9,153 nt of DNA. Source: Clostridiales bacterium. Its GTDB lineage: Bacteria; Bacillota; Clostridia; Peptostreptococcales; Anaerovoracaceae. The notes beneath the pieces were generated by a model, which worked only from the letters and a program-made list of their open reading frames with translations, ran no database searches and had not been told where the DNA came from. Position numbers and translations under genes: made by a program. The stretch is from positions 1 to 9,153 of the forward strand of contig WRFF01000063.1 in NCBI GenBank assembly GCA_009778945.1, read 5' to 3'. Shown here piece after piece: positions 1-5,993 of the stretch. Within the stretch, counting starts at the first letter, position 1, and the number at the start of each line of letters is the position of its first letter.

Positions 1-530
1 AATTTCTGCCGCTCTTCGTCCGTAAAGCACGCGTTTCCGCGGTTGGATTTCGGGTTTTTCATGTCGATCTCTTCGTGCGCCACATTCATGTCGCCGCAGA
101 GGACCACCGGCTTTTTCGCGTCGAGGCGCGAGAGATAGGCGCGCCTTGCGTCTTCCCATTCCATGCGGTAGTCCAGGCGCAGAAGCCCCTCTTCGGAGTT
201 TCTTGAATTCGGCGTATATTCGCAGACCAAATAAAAATCCTCGTATTCCGCCGTGATCGAACGCCCTTCCGTATCGTGCCCTTCGGCTTCGATATCGTAA
301 GCGACGGACAGGGGGGCCATGCGCGCAAAGACCGCCGTTCCCGAATAACCCTTGCGCTGCGCGCTGTTCCAGTACTCCTCGTAGCCCGGCAGATCAACGG
401 CCGCCTGCCCCGGCTGCATCTTCGTTTCCTGCAGGCAGTAAACATCCGCGTCCGCCGTCTCGCAAAATTCGAGAAAACCCTTCCCGAGCGCCGAACGCAG
501 CCCGTTCATATTCCATGTCACGATTCGCAT
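1..530 (-). CDS. xth: Exodeoxyribonuclease III (partial, C-terminus outside the window)
   Basis: This is an exonuclease III / AP endonuclease of the EEP (endonuclease/exonuclease/phosphatase) superfamily, which cuts DNA at abasic sites and removes 3' blocking groups in base excision repair. The 176 visible residues start MRIVTWNMNGLRS, with N7 in the usual Asn position. They continue with LQETKM, where E35 is the metal ligand, then EYTPNS at 104-109 and GDMNVAH at 146-152, where D147 and N149 are catalytic. The NRGNACFTDEER block at 163-174 is typical of the family. About 75 C-terminal residues, including the last catalytic His, lie before base 1. The ATG at 528-530 has a GAGGT-type ribosome binding site 5 bases upstream. 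The gene follows the ATPase stop by 37 bases on the same strand, and no clear promoter of its own was seen, so read-through from the ATPase is possible. The family call is firm. Confidence 0.96.
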   Translation of the reverse strand, partial: MRIVTWNMNGLRSALGKGFLEFCETADADVYCLQETKMQPGQAAVDLPGYEEYWNSAQRKGYSGTAVFARMAPLSVAYDIEAEGHDTEGRSITAEYEDFYLVCEYTPNSRNSEEGLLRLDYRMEWEDARRAYLSRLDAKKPVVLCGDMNVAHEEIDMKNPKSNRGNACFTDEERQK

Positions 531-567
531 TTTCTACCTCACAATTATTCTATAATCCCGTCCTATC

Positions 568-1683
568 TTATTTCCCCAGCTTCTCGATCAGGTACTCTCT
601 CATGTATGGCGGGGCAAAAGCAAGTTTGCCGTGACCGGCGGGCCTTATCATGCCCGCTATCAAAAGCCTTAACCGATATTTTGAAGCATATCCGGGTGAA
701 ACGTGGAGACGCTCTTTGACTGCGGCGAAATCACTGACTGATTCATCCTCAGCCATCGCAAAAAGGAACTCATGATCCTTTATCGACAATTCCCTAAAGA
801 GCATATCATGAACGTTCTTAAACAGTTCTATCTTTGCCAATTCGAGCGATTGCCGCGCAAGCTTTCCGTCTATTGCGCGACTGCCGTTTTTGAATAAGAA
901 AAAGCCAAGGAGTTGTATCAAATATGGATAGCCTTCGGTAGACTTGGCTGACTCTCTCAGCGCATCACCAAGAAAGGTTCGCCCGGCATTGCTGAAGGCC
1001 TGCTCATAGGCGATCTCCACAGCCTTGATGTTTATATTTTCGAGTTCGACACGGCGAGCGCGGCGCAAAAATGTCAAAATCTTATCATTTAGCACGTCGT
1101 TGACGGAACTCGGAAGACCCGCCATCATTAGCGCAACGTCATATTCCTCCCGAACCAGATGCTGATAGGTTGTTGCAAACTCGCGCATATCCCCGGTATC
1201 GTTATGAACCTCGTCGATCAGGAATACCGTTTTGATTTTTTTAGCCTTTAGCTCATCAAGCAAACCGGAAAGCAGGAACCTAAAGCTGTGGGCCTCATTT
1301 TCATTCTTTTTAGTAAGGCCGACAGAAAACCCCAAAGCGCCTGCCGAAAAACCTTGAATGTCGTCAAAGCCTTTGCCAAACCAGCTCTTTCCCTTGCCGT
1401 TCCGAATGAATTCATCCAGAATTTCAAGCAGCATTCCATCCTGCGCGGTTACATTTATTATTGCATGCGTCTTTAAATCGAGACTCTGGTGAATATCTGA
1501 AAGGATCGCCGTCTTGCCCGAACCTCTGATTCCGGTGATTATGGTGGTTCTGTTTGGATCATTGCTATCATTCAGGCTCTGAAGAAAATCGTTTATAATG
1601 AGTTCACGGCCAATAAACTGTCTGGGGCGTTTCCCGAATTGAGGATTAAAGGGATTTGTTTCGCGCTCATTTGTCATTTTCAT
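568..1683 (-). CDS. Orc1/Cdc6-like AAA ATPase with C-terminal winged helix, function unknown
   Basis: A 371-residue P-loop ATPase. The N-terminus has an NPFNPQFG block (10-17) and an FIGRE box (23-27). Walker A is GIRGSGKT (51-58) and Walker B is FLIDE (154-158, D157 and E158). AGLPSS (188-193) resembles a sensor-1 strand, and an Arg-rich FLRRARR segment (205-211) could supply an Arg finger. Residues from about 300 onward look like a winged helix (KERLHVSPGYASKYRLRLL), ending in PYMREYLIEKL. Proteins with this NPFxPxFG, ATPase and winged-helix layout are widespread in bacteria and resemble Orc1/Cdc6, but I know of no assigned function. The ATG at 1681-1683 has AAGGGAG only 3 bases upstream. 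The in-frame ATG at 1675-1677 (M3) has 9-base spacing and may be the real start. The gene is visibly more AT-rich than its neighbours and is preceded by an unusual repeat array, which suggests acquisition. DNA binding is inferred from the fold. Confidence 0.85.
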   Translation of the reverse strand: MKMTNERETNPFNPQFGKRPRQFIGRELIINDFLQSLNDSNDPNRTTIITGIRGSGKTAILSDIHQSLDLKTHAIINVTAQDGMLLEILDEFIRNGKGKSWFGKGFDDIQGFSAGALGFSVGLTKKNENEAHSFRFLLSGLLDELKAKKIKTVFLIDEVHNDTGDMREFATTYQHLVREEYDVALMMAGLPSSVNDVLNDKILTFLRRARRVELENINIKAVEIAYEQAFSNAGRTFLGDALRESAKSTEGYPYLIQLLGFFLFKNGSRAIDGKLARQSLELAKIELFKNVHDMLFRELSIKDHEFLFAMAEDESVSDFAAVKERLHVSPGYASKYRLRLLIAGMIRPAGHGKLAFAPPYMREYLIEKLGK

Positions 1684-1750
1684 AATCTCCCTTATATTTC
1701 GTATTTTGATATTGTTTTCGTATTTCTATTTTCTATTCATAATTCTATGT
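1684..1750 (-). other. AT-rich ATPase leader with short direct repeats
   Basis: This non-coding stretch is nearly all A and T. It holds two copies of the 10-mer TTTCGTATTT (1697-1706 and 1716-1725, a 19-base step) and three copies of TTCTAT (1724-1729, 1731-1736 and 1743-1748). Next to the ATG lies AAGGGAG, the ATPase ribosome binding site. It is the transcribed leader if the promoter at 1742-1770 is right. I see no gene or known riboswitch in it. Confidence 0.6.
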
Positions 1751-1770
1751 TATCTTTCAATACATTTCAA
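1742..1770 (-). promoter_or_regulatory. Sigma70-type promoter of the ATPase gene
   Basis: Read on the minus strand, TTGAAA (1765-1770) is followed after exactly 17 bases by TAGAAT (1742-1747). Each box matches the vegetative consensus at 5 of 6 positions. It would give a leader of roughly 55 bases before the ATPase ATG. The -35 box is itself the second unit of the 10-bp repeat array, so anything that binds the array would compete with or contact RNA polymerase. Confidence 0.6.
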
Positions 1771-1810
1771 GAGTTTTCAACTCTTTTCAACATCTTTCAA
1801 AAGTTTTCAA
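1751..1810. repeat. Six TTTCAA units at an exact 10-bp period
   Basis: Six consecutive 10-base blocks (starting at 1751, 1761, 1771, 1781, 1791 and 1801) each end in TTTCAA, preceded by four variable bases: tatc, taca, gagt, ctct, catc and aagt. On the minus strand this reads TTGAAA-N4 repeated. The 10-bp step puts every unit on the same face of the helix, as in iterons or multi-site operators. The array lies between the MATE stop and the ATPase start, upstream of the ATPase, and overlaps its predicted -35 box. The sequence shows the periodicity directly; a protein-binding role is inferred. Confidence 0.85.
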
Positions 1811-1828
1811 CAAGAAAGAGGTCGCTCT

Positions 1829-3247
1829 TTACACCGGTTCCGGCATGAGGTGCGCCGTACCTTCGACCGGCGCGCCGTCCGGCAGGCGCAGGACTTCATT
1901 CTTGCGGATCCACCGGTAGAAGATAAAGGAGAGGATAAACGCCGAAACCTCCGCGATCGGATACGCGTACCACGCCGCGTCTACGCCGAAATACAGCGCG
2001 AGAAAATAGGCGGCGGGCAGGATGATGCCAAGCTGGCGCACCACCGAAATGACGAGCGCAAAGGTCCCGTGCGCGAGCGCCTGAAAGAAGCTGACGCTTA
2101 CGATAGAGAAAGCGGCCGGGACCCAACTGATACTGATGGCGCGCAGCGCCGTGACGCCCATCTTGAGCATCTCGGCGTCGGCGTTGAAGAGCGTCATGAT
2201 CTGAGGCGTGAAGATCCAGAACGCCGCCGTCCCGATTGCCATGATGATAAACGCGGCGCGAAGCGTCGTGAAATAGGCCGCGTTCACGCGCAGCCTGTTC
2301 TTTGCGCCGAAATTGTACCCGATAACGGGCAGCGCGCCCTGGTTGAGGCCGAGGACCGGCAGCAGCACAAAGGTATTCGTGCGGAAAAACACGCCGAGTA
2401 CCGCCACCGCCGTCGTGGAATAGGTGATGAGGATCATATTGAGGCCGGCGGTCAGGACGGGCTGCACGGCCAGCATGACGAATGTCGGCGCCGCCACCGC
2501 GAGGATATCCCGCAGAATATCGGGGCGCGGACGAAAACCTTTGAAATGCACATGCACCAGCGTCTTCGTGCGGAAAAAGAGAAGGAGCGCGATGACACAG
2601 GTGATCATCTGCCCGAAGACCGCGACAGCGCCGGCGCCGGTGACGCCGAGTGCCGGGGCGCCGAAATAACCGATGATAAAGATCGGCGCAAGCACCGTAT
2701 TGATGGCGCAGCCGACAAGATTGAAGACCATCGGATAGAGCATATTGCCCGTCGATTGGAAACAGCGTTCGATAACGATCGAAAAGCTGAAAAAACCGCC
2801 TCCGATTACGACAATGCGAAAATAGATCACGGCCATATCGAGGATATCCTGCGGCTGGCCCGCGCCGACAAAGAGCCCGAGGAAGGGGCGCGCGAGGAAG
2901 ATCCCGATGACCGCGTACAGGATCCACAGCATCAGGGCCAGGAAGAACCCGTGCGTCGCCGCCGCATCCGCCTCCGACTGCCGCCTTTGGCCGAGCCGGC
3001 GTGAGATCAGGGACGACAGGCCGACGCCGACGCCGTTGTTGAAAGCGATCATAAGCATTTGCATTGGGAAAACGAGCGTCACAGCCGCGAGCGCATCCTC
3101 GGAAACCCTCGCGACAAAGATGCTGTCCACTACATTGTAGAGCGCCGCGACAAGCATGGAGATCATCGGCGGCATCGACATGTTTGCGATCAATTTGCCG
3201 ACAGGCAGTATGCCCATCTTATTTTCTGTTCGTATCGTATTTTCCAT
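1829..3247 (-). CDS. MATE family multidrug efflux transporter (MepA-like)
   Basis: A 472-residue inner-membrane antiporter of the MATE family, which exports drugs or metabolites in exchange for Na+ or H+. Length and a 12-helix pattern fit the family. Visible markers are YNVVDSIFVAR in helix 1 (37-47), NGVGVGLSSLISRRLGQ (71-87), FQSTGNMLYPM (163-173), QGALPVIGYNFGAK opening the second half (303-316), and FFQALAHG (387-394). A charged tail follows the last helix from about residue 446. The ATG at 3245-3247 is the first Met of the frame and lies 20 bases after the RNase P RNA 3' end. There is no Shine-Dalgarno sequence in front of it, nor in front of M11. A TATAGT box ends 5 bases before the ATG, so the message may be leaderless or may depend on rnpB read-through. 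The substrate cannot be told from sequence. Confidence 0.93.
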   Translation of the reverse strand: MENTIRTENKMGILPVGKLIANMSMPPMISMLVAALYNVVDSIFVARVSEDALAAVTLVFPMQMLMIAFNNGVGVGLSSLISRRLGQRRQSEADAAATHGFFLALMLWILYAVIGIFLARPFLGLFVGAGQPQDILDMAVIYFRIVVIGGGFFSFSIVIERCFQSTGNMLYPMVFNLVGCAINTVLAPIFIIGYFGAPALGVTGAGAVAVFGQMITCVIALLLFFRTKTLVHVHFKGFRPRPDILRDILAVAAPTFVMLAVQPVLTAGLNMILITYSTTAVAVLGVFFRTNTFVLLPVLGLNQGALPVIGYNFGAKNRLRVNAAYFTTLRAAFIIMAIGTAAFWIFTPQIMTLFNADAEMLKMGVTALRAISISWVPAAFSIVSVSFFQALAHGTFALVISVVRQLGIILPAAYFLALYFGVDAAWYAYPIAEVSAFILSFIFYRWIRKNEVLRLPDGAPVEGTAHLMPEPV

Positions 3248-3267
3248 TTACTACTATAAAGAAATAT

Positions 3268-3698
3268 GTGAGCAAGCCGTAAGCCGGGTTCTGTCCACTC
3301 CCGTGGGAGATGGGCGGCCATCTATCTGGGAACGCCGTTACCGGCGCCCTCCGGGACGGGACGCTCCCGTCCGCCTGCGGTTCACCTTTCGGACAGCGGC
3401 GGGCAACCGCTCCCGCTCGCGCGGGGAATCCTTCGACCTTGCTCCGGGTGGGGCTTGCACGGCCGCCCTGTCTCCAGGACGCCGGTGGGCTCTTGACCCG
3501 CCATTTCACCCTTGCCTGTGCGGCTCAAAGCCGCCATCGGCGGTATGTTTCTGTTGCGCTTTCCCTATCGTTGCCGACGCCGGACGTTATCCGGCACCCT
3601 GCCCTGCGGAGCCCGGACTTTCCTCACGGTGCGGACGCGGATAAAGCGGTATTCCGCTTCACTCGCGTCCGCACCGCGCGGCCGCCTGGCTTACTCAC
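3268..3698 (-). ncRNA. rnpB: RNase P RNA, bacterial class A
   Basis: This is the catalytic RNA of ribonuclease P, which matures tRNA 5' ends. The ends form an 11-bp P1 helix (3688-3698 with 3268-3278, one G-U pair). The universal GAGGAAAGTCCGGGCTC block is at 3609-3625 on the minus strand. The 3' conserved region AGATAGATGGCCGCC is at 3313-3327, and AGAACCCGGCTTA is at 3280-3292. Internal conserved strings such as GAAAGCGCAACAGAAA and AAGAGCCCACC are also present. The layout with P1, P3 and a conserved 3' region fits class A, as in most Clostridia, rather than the Bacillus class B type. At about 431 nt it is somewhat long, partly from a tall P3 hairpin. Exact ends are estimated from P1 pairing. 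No terminator is visible between it and the MATE gene. Confidence 0.97.
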
Positions 3699-3708
3699 AT
3701 GAATAAAC

Positions 3709-3717
3709 AGTATAGCA
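3709..3717 (-). promoter_or_regulatory. Extended -10 promoter of rnpB
   Basis: On the minus strand TGC-TATACT forms an extended -10 element, 9 to 11 bases before the estimated 5' end of RNase P RNA, so transcription probably starts near 3700. No good -35 box is found at the expected distance, which fits an extended -10 promoter. Confidence 0.65.
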
Positions 3718-3747
3718 TAATCCGGCCTTCGGCATTTGCGCCCGGCA

Positions 3748-3777
3748 GATTCCACTAAATCGGAGATTTTGGGAATC
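3748..3777 (-). terminator. Imperfect hairpin after the dehydrogenase gene
   Basis: On the minus strand GATTCC pairs with GGAATC (6 bp). Inside it AAATC pairs with GATTT (5 bp) around a TCC loop, with a small internal loop between the two helices. It lies 12 bases after the dehydrogenase stop codon and just before the rnpB promoter, where a terminator is expected. There is no T-run after it, so a termination role is uncertain. Confidence 0.35.
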
Positions 3778-3789
3778 CTCGAGGGGCGC

Positions 3790-4542
3790 CTACTGGGCGG
3801 TCCAGCCTCCGTCAACCGTCAGCACATGCCCTGTCGTCATCCCTGCCTCTTCCGACGCCAGGAACGCCGCCGCGCATCCTATATCCTCCAGCGTCGCAAG
3901 CCTGCGCATCGGAATCATCCCCAGGACAAAATCGCGGTACGCGGGGTCTTCCAGGCGTTTTTTGGCCAGGTCCGTCATGGCAAATGTGGGCGCGACGCAA
4001 TTCACGGTGATCCCGTATTCGGCATAGTCCAGCGCAAGCCCGCGCGCCATGGCGATCAGCGCCCCCTTTGTCGAGCAGTAAGCCGGCTGTCCCGGCCGCC
4101 CGACGAGCCCCGCCGTACTGGCGGTCAGGATCACGCGCCCATAATTCCGTTCTTTCATAAGAGGCGCCACCCGCCTGATGAGCAGCATCGCGCCCCGCAC
4201 ATTGATATCGAAATGCCTGTCCCAGGTTTCAGCGGATATGGTTTCGATGGATTCAACCGTGTTGATGCCCGCGTTGCTGCAGAGGATATCGATCGTTTTA
4301 TAATGATCGATTATTTGATCGATCCCGCGATTGACCGCGTTCTCGTCGGAAACGTCCATCTCGACGGCGAAGCCATTCACGCCAAGCGCCGAAATCTCCG
4401 CTATTGCCTCTTCGGCGGAAACCCCCGGCAAATCGCAGATGGCGATATTGGCCCCCTGTCTCGCGAGCGCGGCCGCTATCCCGCGGCCGATCCCGGCGGC
4501 GGCTCCCGTGACAATTGCATTCCTGCCTTTTAAACTGAACAT
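3790..4542 (-). CDS. Short-chain dehydrogenase/reductase (FabG-like)
   Basis: A 250-residue classical SDR oxidoreductase that should interconvert an alcohol and a ketone with a nicotinamide cofactor. The glycine motif TGAAAGIG is at 12-19 and the SNAG strand motif at 89-92. The catalytic tetrad is complete: N114, S142, Y155 and K159 (YCSTK). D37 at the end of the second strand (CDLPG) favours NAD over NADP. The C-terminal GHVLTVDGG segment is typical. The start chosen is the ATG at 4540-4542, because AGGAGG lies 5 bases upstream and the protein then begins at the Rossmann fold. An upstream in-frame ATG at 4647 would add 35 residues of low-complexity sequence that is really the end of the permease gene. 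It follows the permease stop by 16 bases, so the two are cotranscribed. The substrate is unknown; the link to the permease may mean it acts on an imported compound. Confidence 0.92.
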   Translation of the reverse strand: MFSLKGRNAIVTGAAAGIGRGIAAALARQGANIAICDLPGVSAEEAIAEISALGVNGFAVEMDVSDENAVNRGIDQIIDHYKTIDILCSNAGINTVESIETISAETWDRHFDINVRGAMLLIRRVAPLMKERNYGRVILTASTAGLVGRPGQPAYCSTKGALIAMARGLALDYAEYGITVNCVAPTFAMTDLAKKRLEDPAYRDFVLGMIPMRRLATLEDIGCAAAFLASEEAGMTTGHVLTVDGGWTAQ

Positions 4543-4546
4543 AACG

Positions 4547-4553
4547 CCCTCCT
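4547..4553 (-). promoter_or_regulatory. Ribosome binding site that sets the dehydrogenase start
   Basis: AGGAGGG on the minus strand lies between the permease stop codon and the dehydrogenase ATG at 4540-4542. It fixes the 250-residue start over the longer reading. Confidence 0.85.
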
Positions 4554-4558
4554 GCATT

Positions 4559-5905
4559 TCATGCGGCGCTTCCCCTTGCTTTGGCGGAAAAAGCCTGCTC
4601 GAGGATGATGGCGAGCAGCACGCCGACGAGTAATCCGTTGCTTGCAAACGGCACGATGATTTGCGGCAGATGTTCGAAGATTGTGAGCGGCTGCATCATA
4701 ATCCCGGTACCCGTCAGCATCGAAATGCCGAGTACAAAGCCCAGACGTTCGGTAATCTTCGCTTTTTTAAAATTGTCCGTACCCTGTTTGACGATGACGG
4801 CGAACAACACGAGCAGCGCGCCATAGCCGACCGCCGGCGGGATCGCGGCGAAGAAGAGGCCGACCGGCCCGATGACGCCGAGGATGATCATCGCGGCGCT
4901 GCCGAAATAGAACGGCTTGCGCGTCGCTACGCCGGTCATGCGGATGATCCCCATCGAAGTCGCATATACGGCGAAGCCGATCGTAGCAAAAACGCCGGTC
5001 ATCGCCGTGGAAATCCCGAAACACACCGTCCCGCGATTCAACTGTTTCTCCGAGAATTCCTCGCCGATCGCGTCGGCCGTGCCGAGGAAGCTCGCAATCA
5101 CGTTGGCAAACAGCAGGAAGGAGCCGATGATGCAGGTTATAACCATACCCGGATCAAAAATGGGCGTACCCCACGGGAAAAACTGCGGCGGCTCAAAGAA
5201 CGAGTGCATCTGCGACATATCCCCGAAACTCCCGATACCGGTCGCCGCCGCAAATATCCAGCCCGCCGCAACGCCGATGAGGATCGCGATGCTGCGCAAA
5301 AACGGCGTGGCAAAGATATTGATGACCACCATGACGGCCACTGTCACCCAGAACGCGATGAAATCCAGGGATACTATGTGGTCGCCGCCGTAGACGGTGC
5401 CGAGCATTCCCTGGATCATACTTTTCGAAAGCTGTATCGGCATGAGGATAAGAAAAACGCCGTTGACCAGCGGGGAAAACAGCCGCGAGATATACCGCAT
5501 CTTTCCCGACAGCCCGAGTACGATGACGAAAACGCCCGCGATGACCATGCCGAGCTGCAGCGAAGCGCGCAGTTCGGCGAGATCGCCGCCCATCGCGCTG
5601 GTCACCGCCGCGAGATTGATCCATACGGTAAGCCACATTCCCGAAGGGCCGTCGATGATCGGATAGCGGTGGCCAAACCTCACCTGAATGATCGAGAGCA
5701 CGCCGCAGAGGAAAAATGTCCGCAGCAGCATCTGGGAGATCTCCTGATCGGCAAGGCCCAGCGCCTTCGCGATAATCACCGGCATGATCGACGAATTCGC
5801 GATAAACATGATCATATGCTGCAGCCCATAGACCGTCGTTTCGCGGTTGCTGAGTTTTGCATCGAGCCCGTAACGCGGCGTGCTTTGTTCTACCTGTTGT
5901 TCCAT
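4559..5905 (-). CDS. NCS2 family nucleobase:cation symporter (xanthine/uracil permease type)
   Basis: A 448-residue polytopic inner-membrane transporter of the nucleobase-ascorbate (NCS2) family, which takes up purines or pyrimidines with H+ or Na+. Family signs are the first helix GLQHMIMFIANSSIMPVII (27-45), DGPSGMW in the half-helix region (85-91), the repeated hydrophobic segments, and the helix-8 segment FLGTADAIGEEF (273-284). Known members have Glu followed four residues later by Asp or a similar residue in helix 8; here the pair reads D278 and E282. The C-terminal half keeps a long AAIPPAVGYGALLVLFAV helix. The ATG at 5903-5905 has AGGAGA upstream. It is the first gene of an operon with the dehydrogenase and is divergent from mobA. 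A perfect inverted repeat at 5935-5955 lies in its upstream region. The pairing with MobA suggests a purine such as xanthine, but substrate cannot be read from sequence. Confidence 0.88.
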   Translation of the reverse strand: MEQQVEQSTPRYGLDAKLSNRETTVYGLQHMIMFIANSSIMPVIIAKALGLADQEISQMLLRTFFLCGVLSIIQVRFGHRYPIIDGPSGMWLTVWINLAAVTSAMGGDLAELRASLQLGMVIAGVFVIVLGLSGKMRYISRLFSPLVNGVFLILMPIQLSKSMIQGMLGTVYGGDHIVSLDFIAFWVTVAVMVVINIFATPFLRSIAILIGVAAGWIFAAATGIGSFGDMSQMHSFFEPPQFFPWGTPIFDPGMVITCIIGSFLLFANVIASFLGTADAIGEEFSEKQLNRGTVCFGISTAMTGVFATIGFAVYATSMGIIRMTGVATRKPFYFGSAAMIILGVIGPVGLFFAAIPPAVGYGALLVLFAVIVKQGTDNFKKAKITERLGFVLGISMLTGTGIMMQPLTIFEHLPQIIVPFASNGLLVGVLLAIILEQAFSAKARGSAA

Positions 5906-5934
5906 CTGCTCTCCTGTCTTACGATATCCCGCAG

Positions 5935-5955
5935 GGTCAGGCTGCCTGCCTGACC
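5935..5955. promoter_or_regulatory. Perfect inverted repeat in the permease-mobA divergent region
   Basis: GGTCAGGC (5935-5942) and GCCTGACC (5948-5955) form perfect 8-bp arms around the 5-base centre TGCCT. Overlapping it, CAGGC-T-GCCTG (5938-5948) is an 11-base palindrome. It lies 29 bases before the permease ATG and 38 bases before the mobA ATG. It could be an operator or, if transcribed, an RNA hairpin in the permease leader. Confidence 0.55.
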
Positions 5956-5977
5956 GCTTTCAAACGATTGGCTACCA

Positions 5978-5986
5978 TGCTACAAT
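5978..5986 (+). promoter_or_regulatory. Extended -10 promoter of mobA
   Basis: TGC-TACAAT is an extended -10 element closely like that of rnpB. The next bases are A, then six pyrimidines, then the A of the mobA ATG, 8 bases after the box. That A is the best start point for transcription, so the message is predicted to have no 5' leader. No good -35 box is seen. Confidence 0.6.
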
Positions 5987-5993
5987 ACTTCCC

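Noticed and set aside
1751..1810. CRISPR array
   Set aside because: Units are 6 bases with 4-base spacers; there are no long repeats, no unique long spacers and no cas genes.
1815..1830. Terminator after the MATE gene
   Set aside because: AAAGAG and CTCTTT can pair around GTCG, but the stem is short, AU-rich, overlaps the stop codon and has no T-run, so it was not listed.
1706..3004. Long plus-strand open frame opposite the MATE gene
   Set aside because: Its product is rich in Arg, Asp, Glu and His with no domain, and it mirrors the MATE gene, whose minus-strand product is clearly homologous. It is an artefact of high-GC antisense codons.
3156..3702. Several open frames across 3156-3702 on both strands
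   Set aside because: They run through RNase P RNA, which is recognised by its conserved blocks and P1 pairing. None has a ribosome binding site or a domain.
4543..4647. N-terminal extension of the dehydrogenase
   Set aside because: The added 35 residues are Ser- and Pro-rich and are encoded by the end of the permease gene. The ATG at 4540-4542 has a perfect ribosome binding site.
4661..5953. Long plus-strand open frame opposite the NCS2 permease
   Set aside because: Charged, low-complexity product with no family features; it is the antisense of a recognisable transporter gene.
5880..5993. N-terminal extension of MobA
   Set aside because: It overlaps the permease start and crosses the predicted promoter; the extra residues are Cys-rich and unlike the family.
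5906..5993. Purine riboswitch in front of the permease
   Set aside because: The stretch is 88 bases and lacks the three-helix layout and conserved loop words of purine riboswitches; only the inverted repeat stands out.
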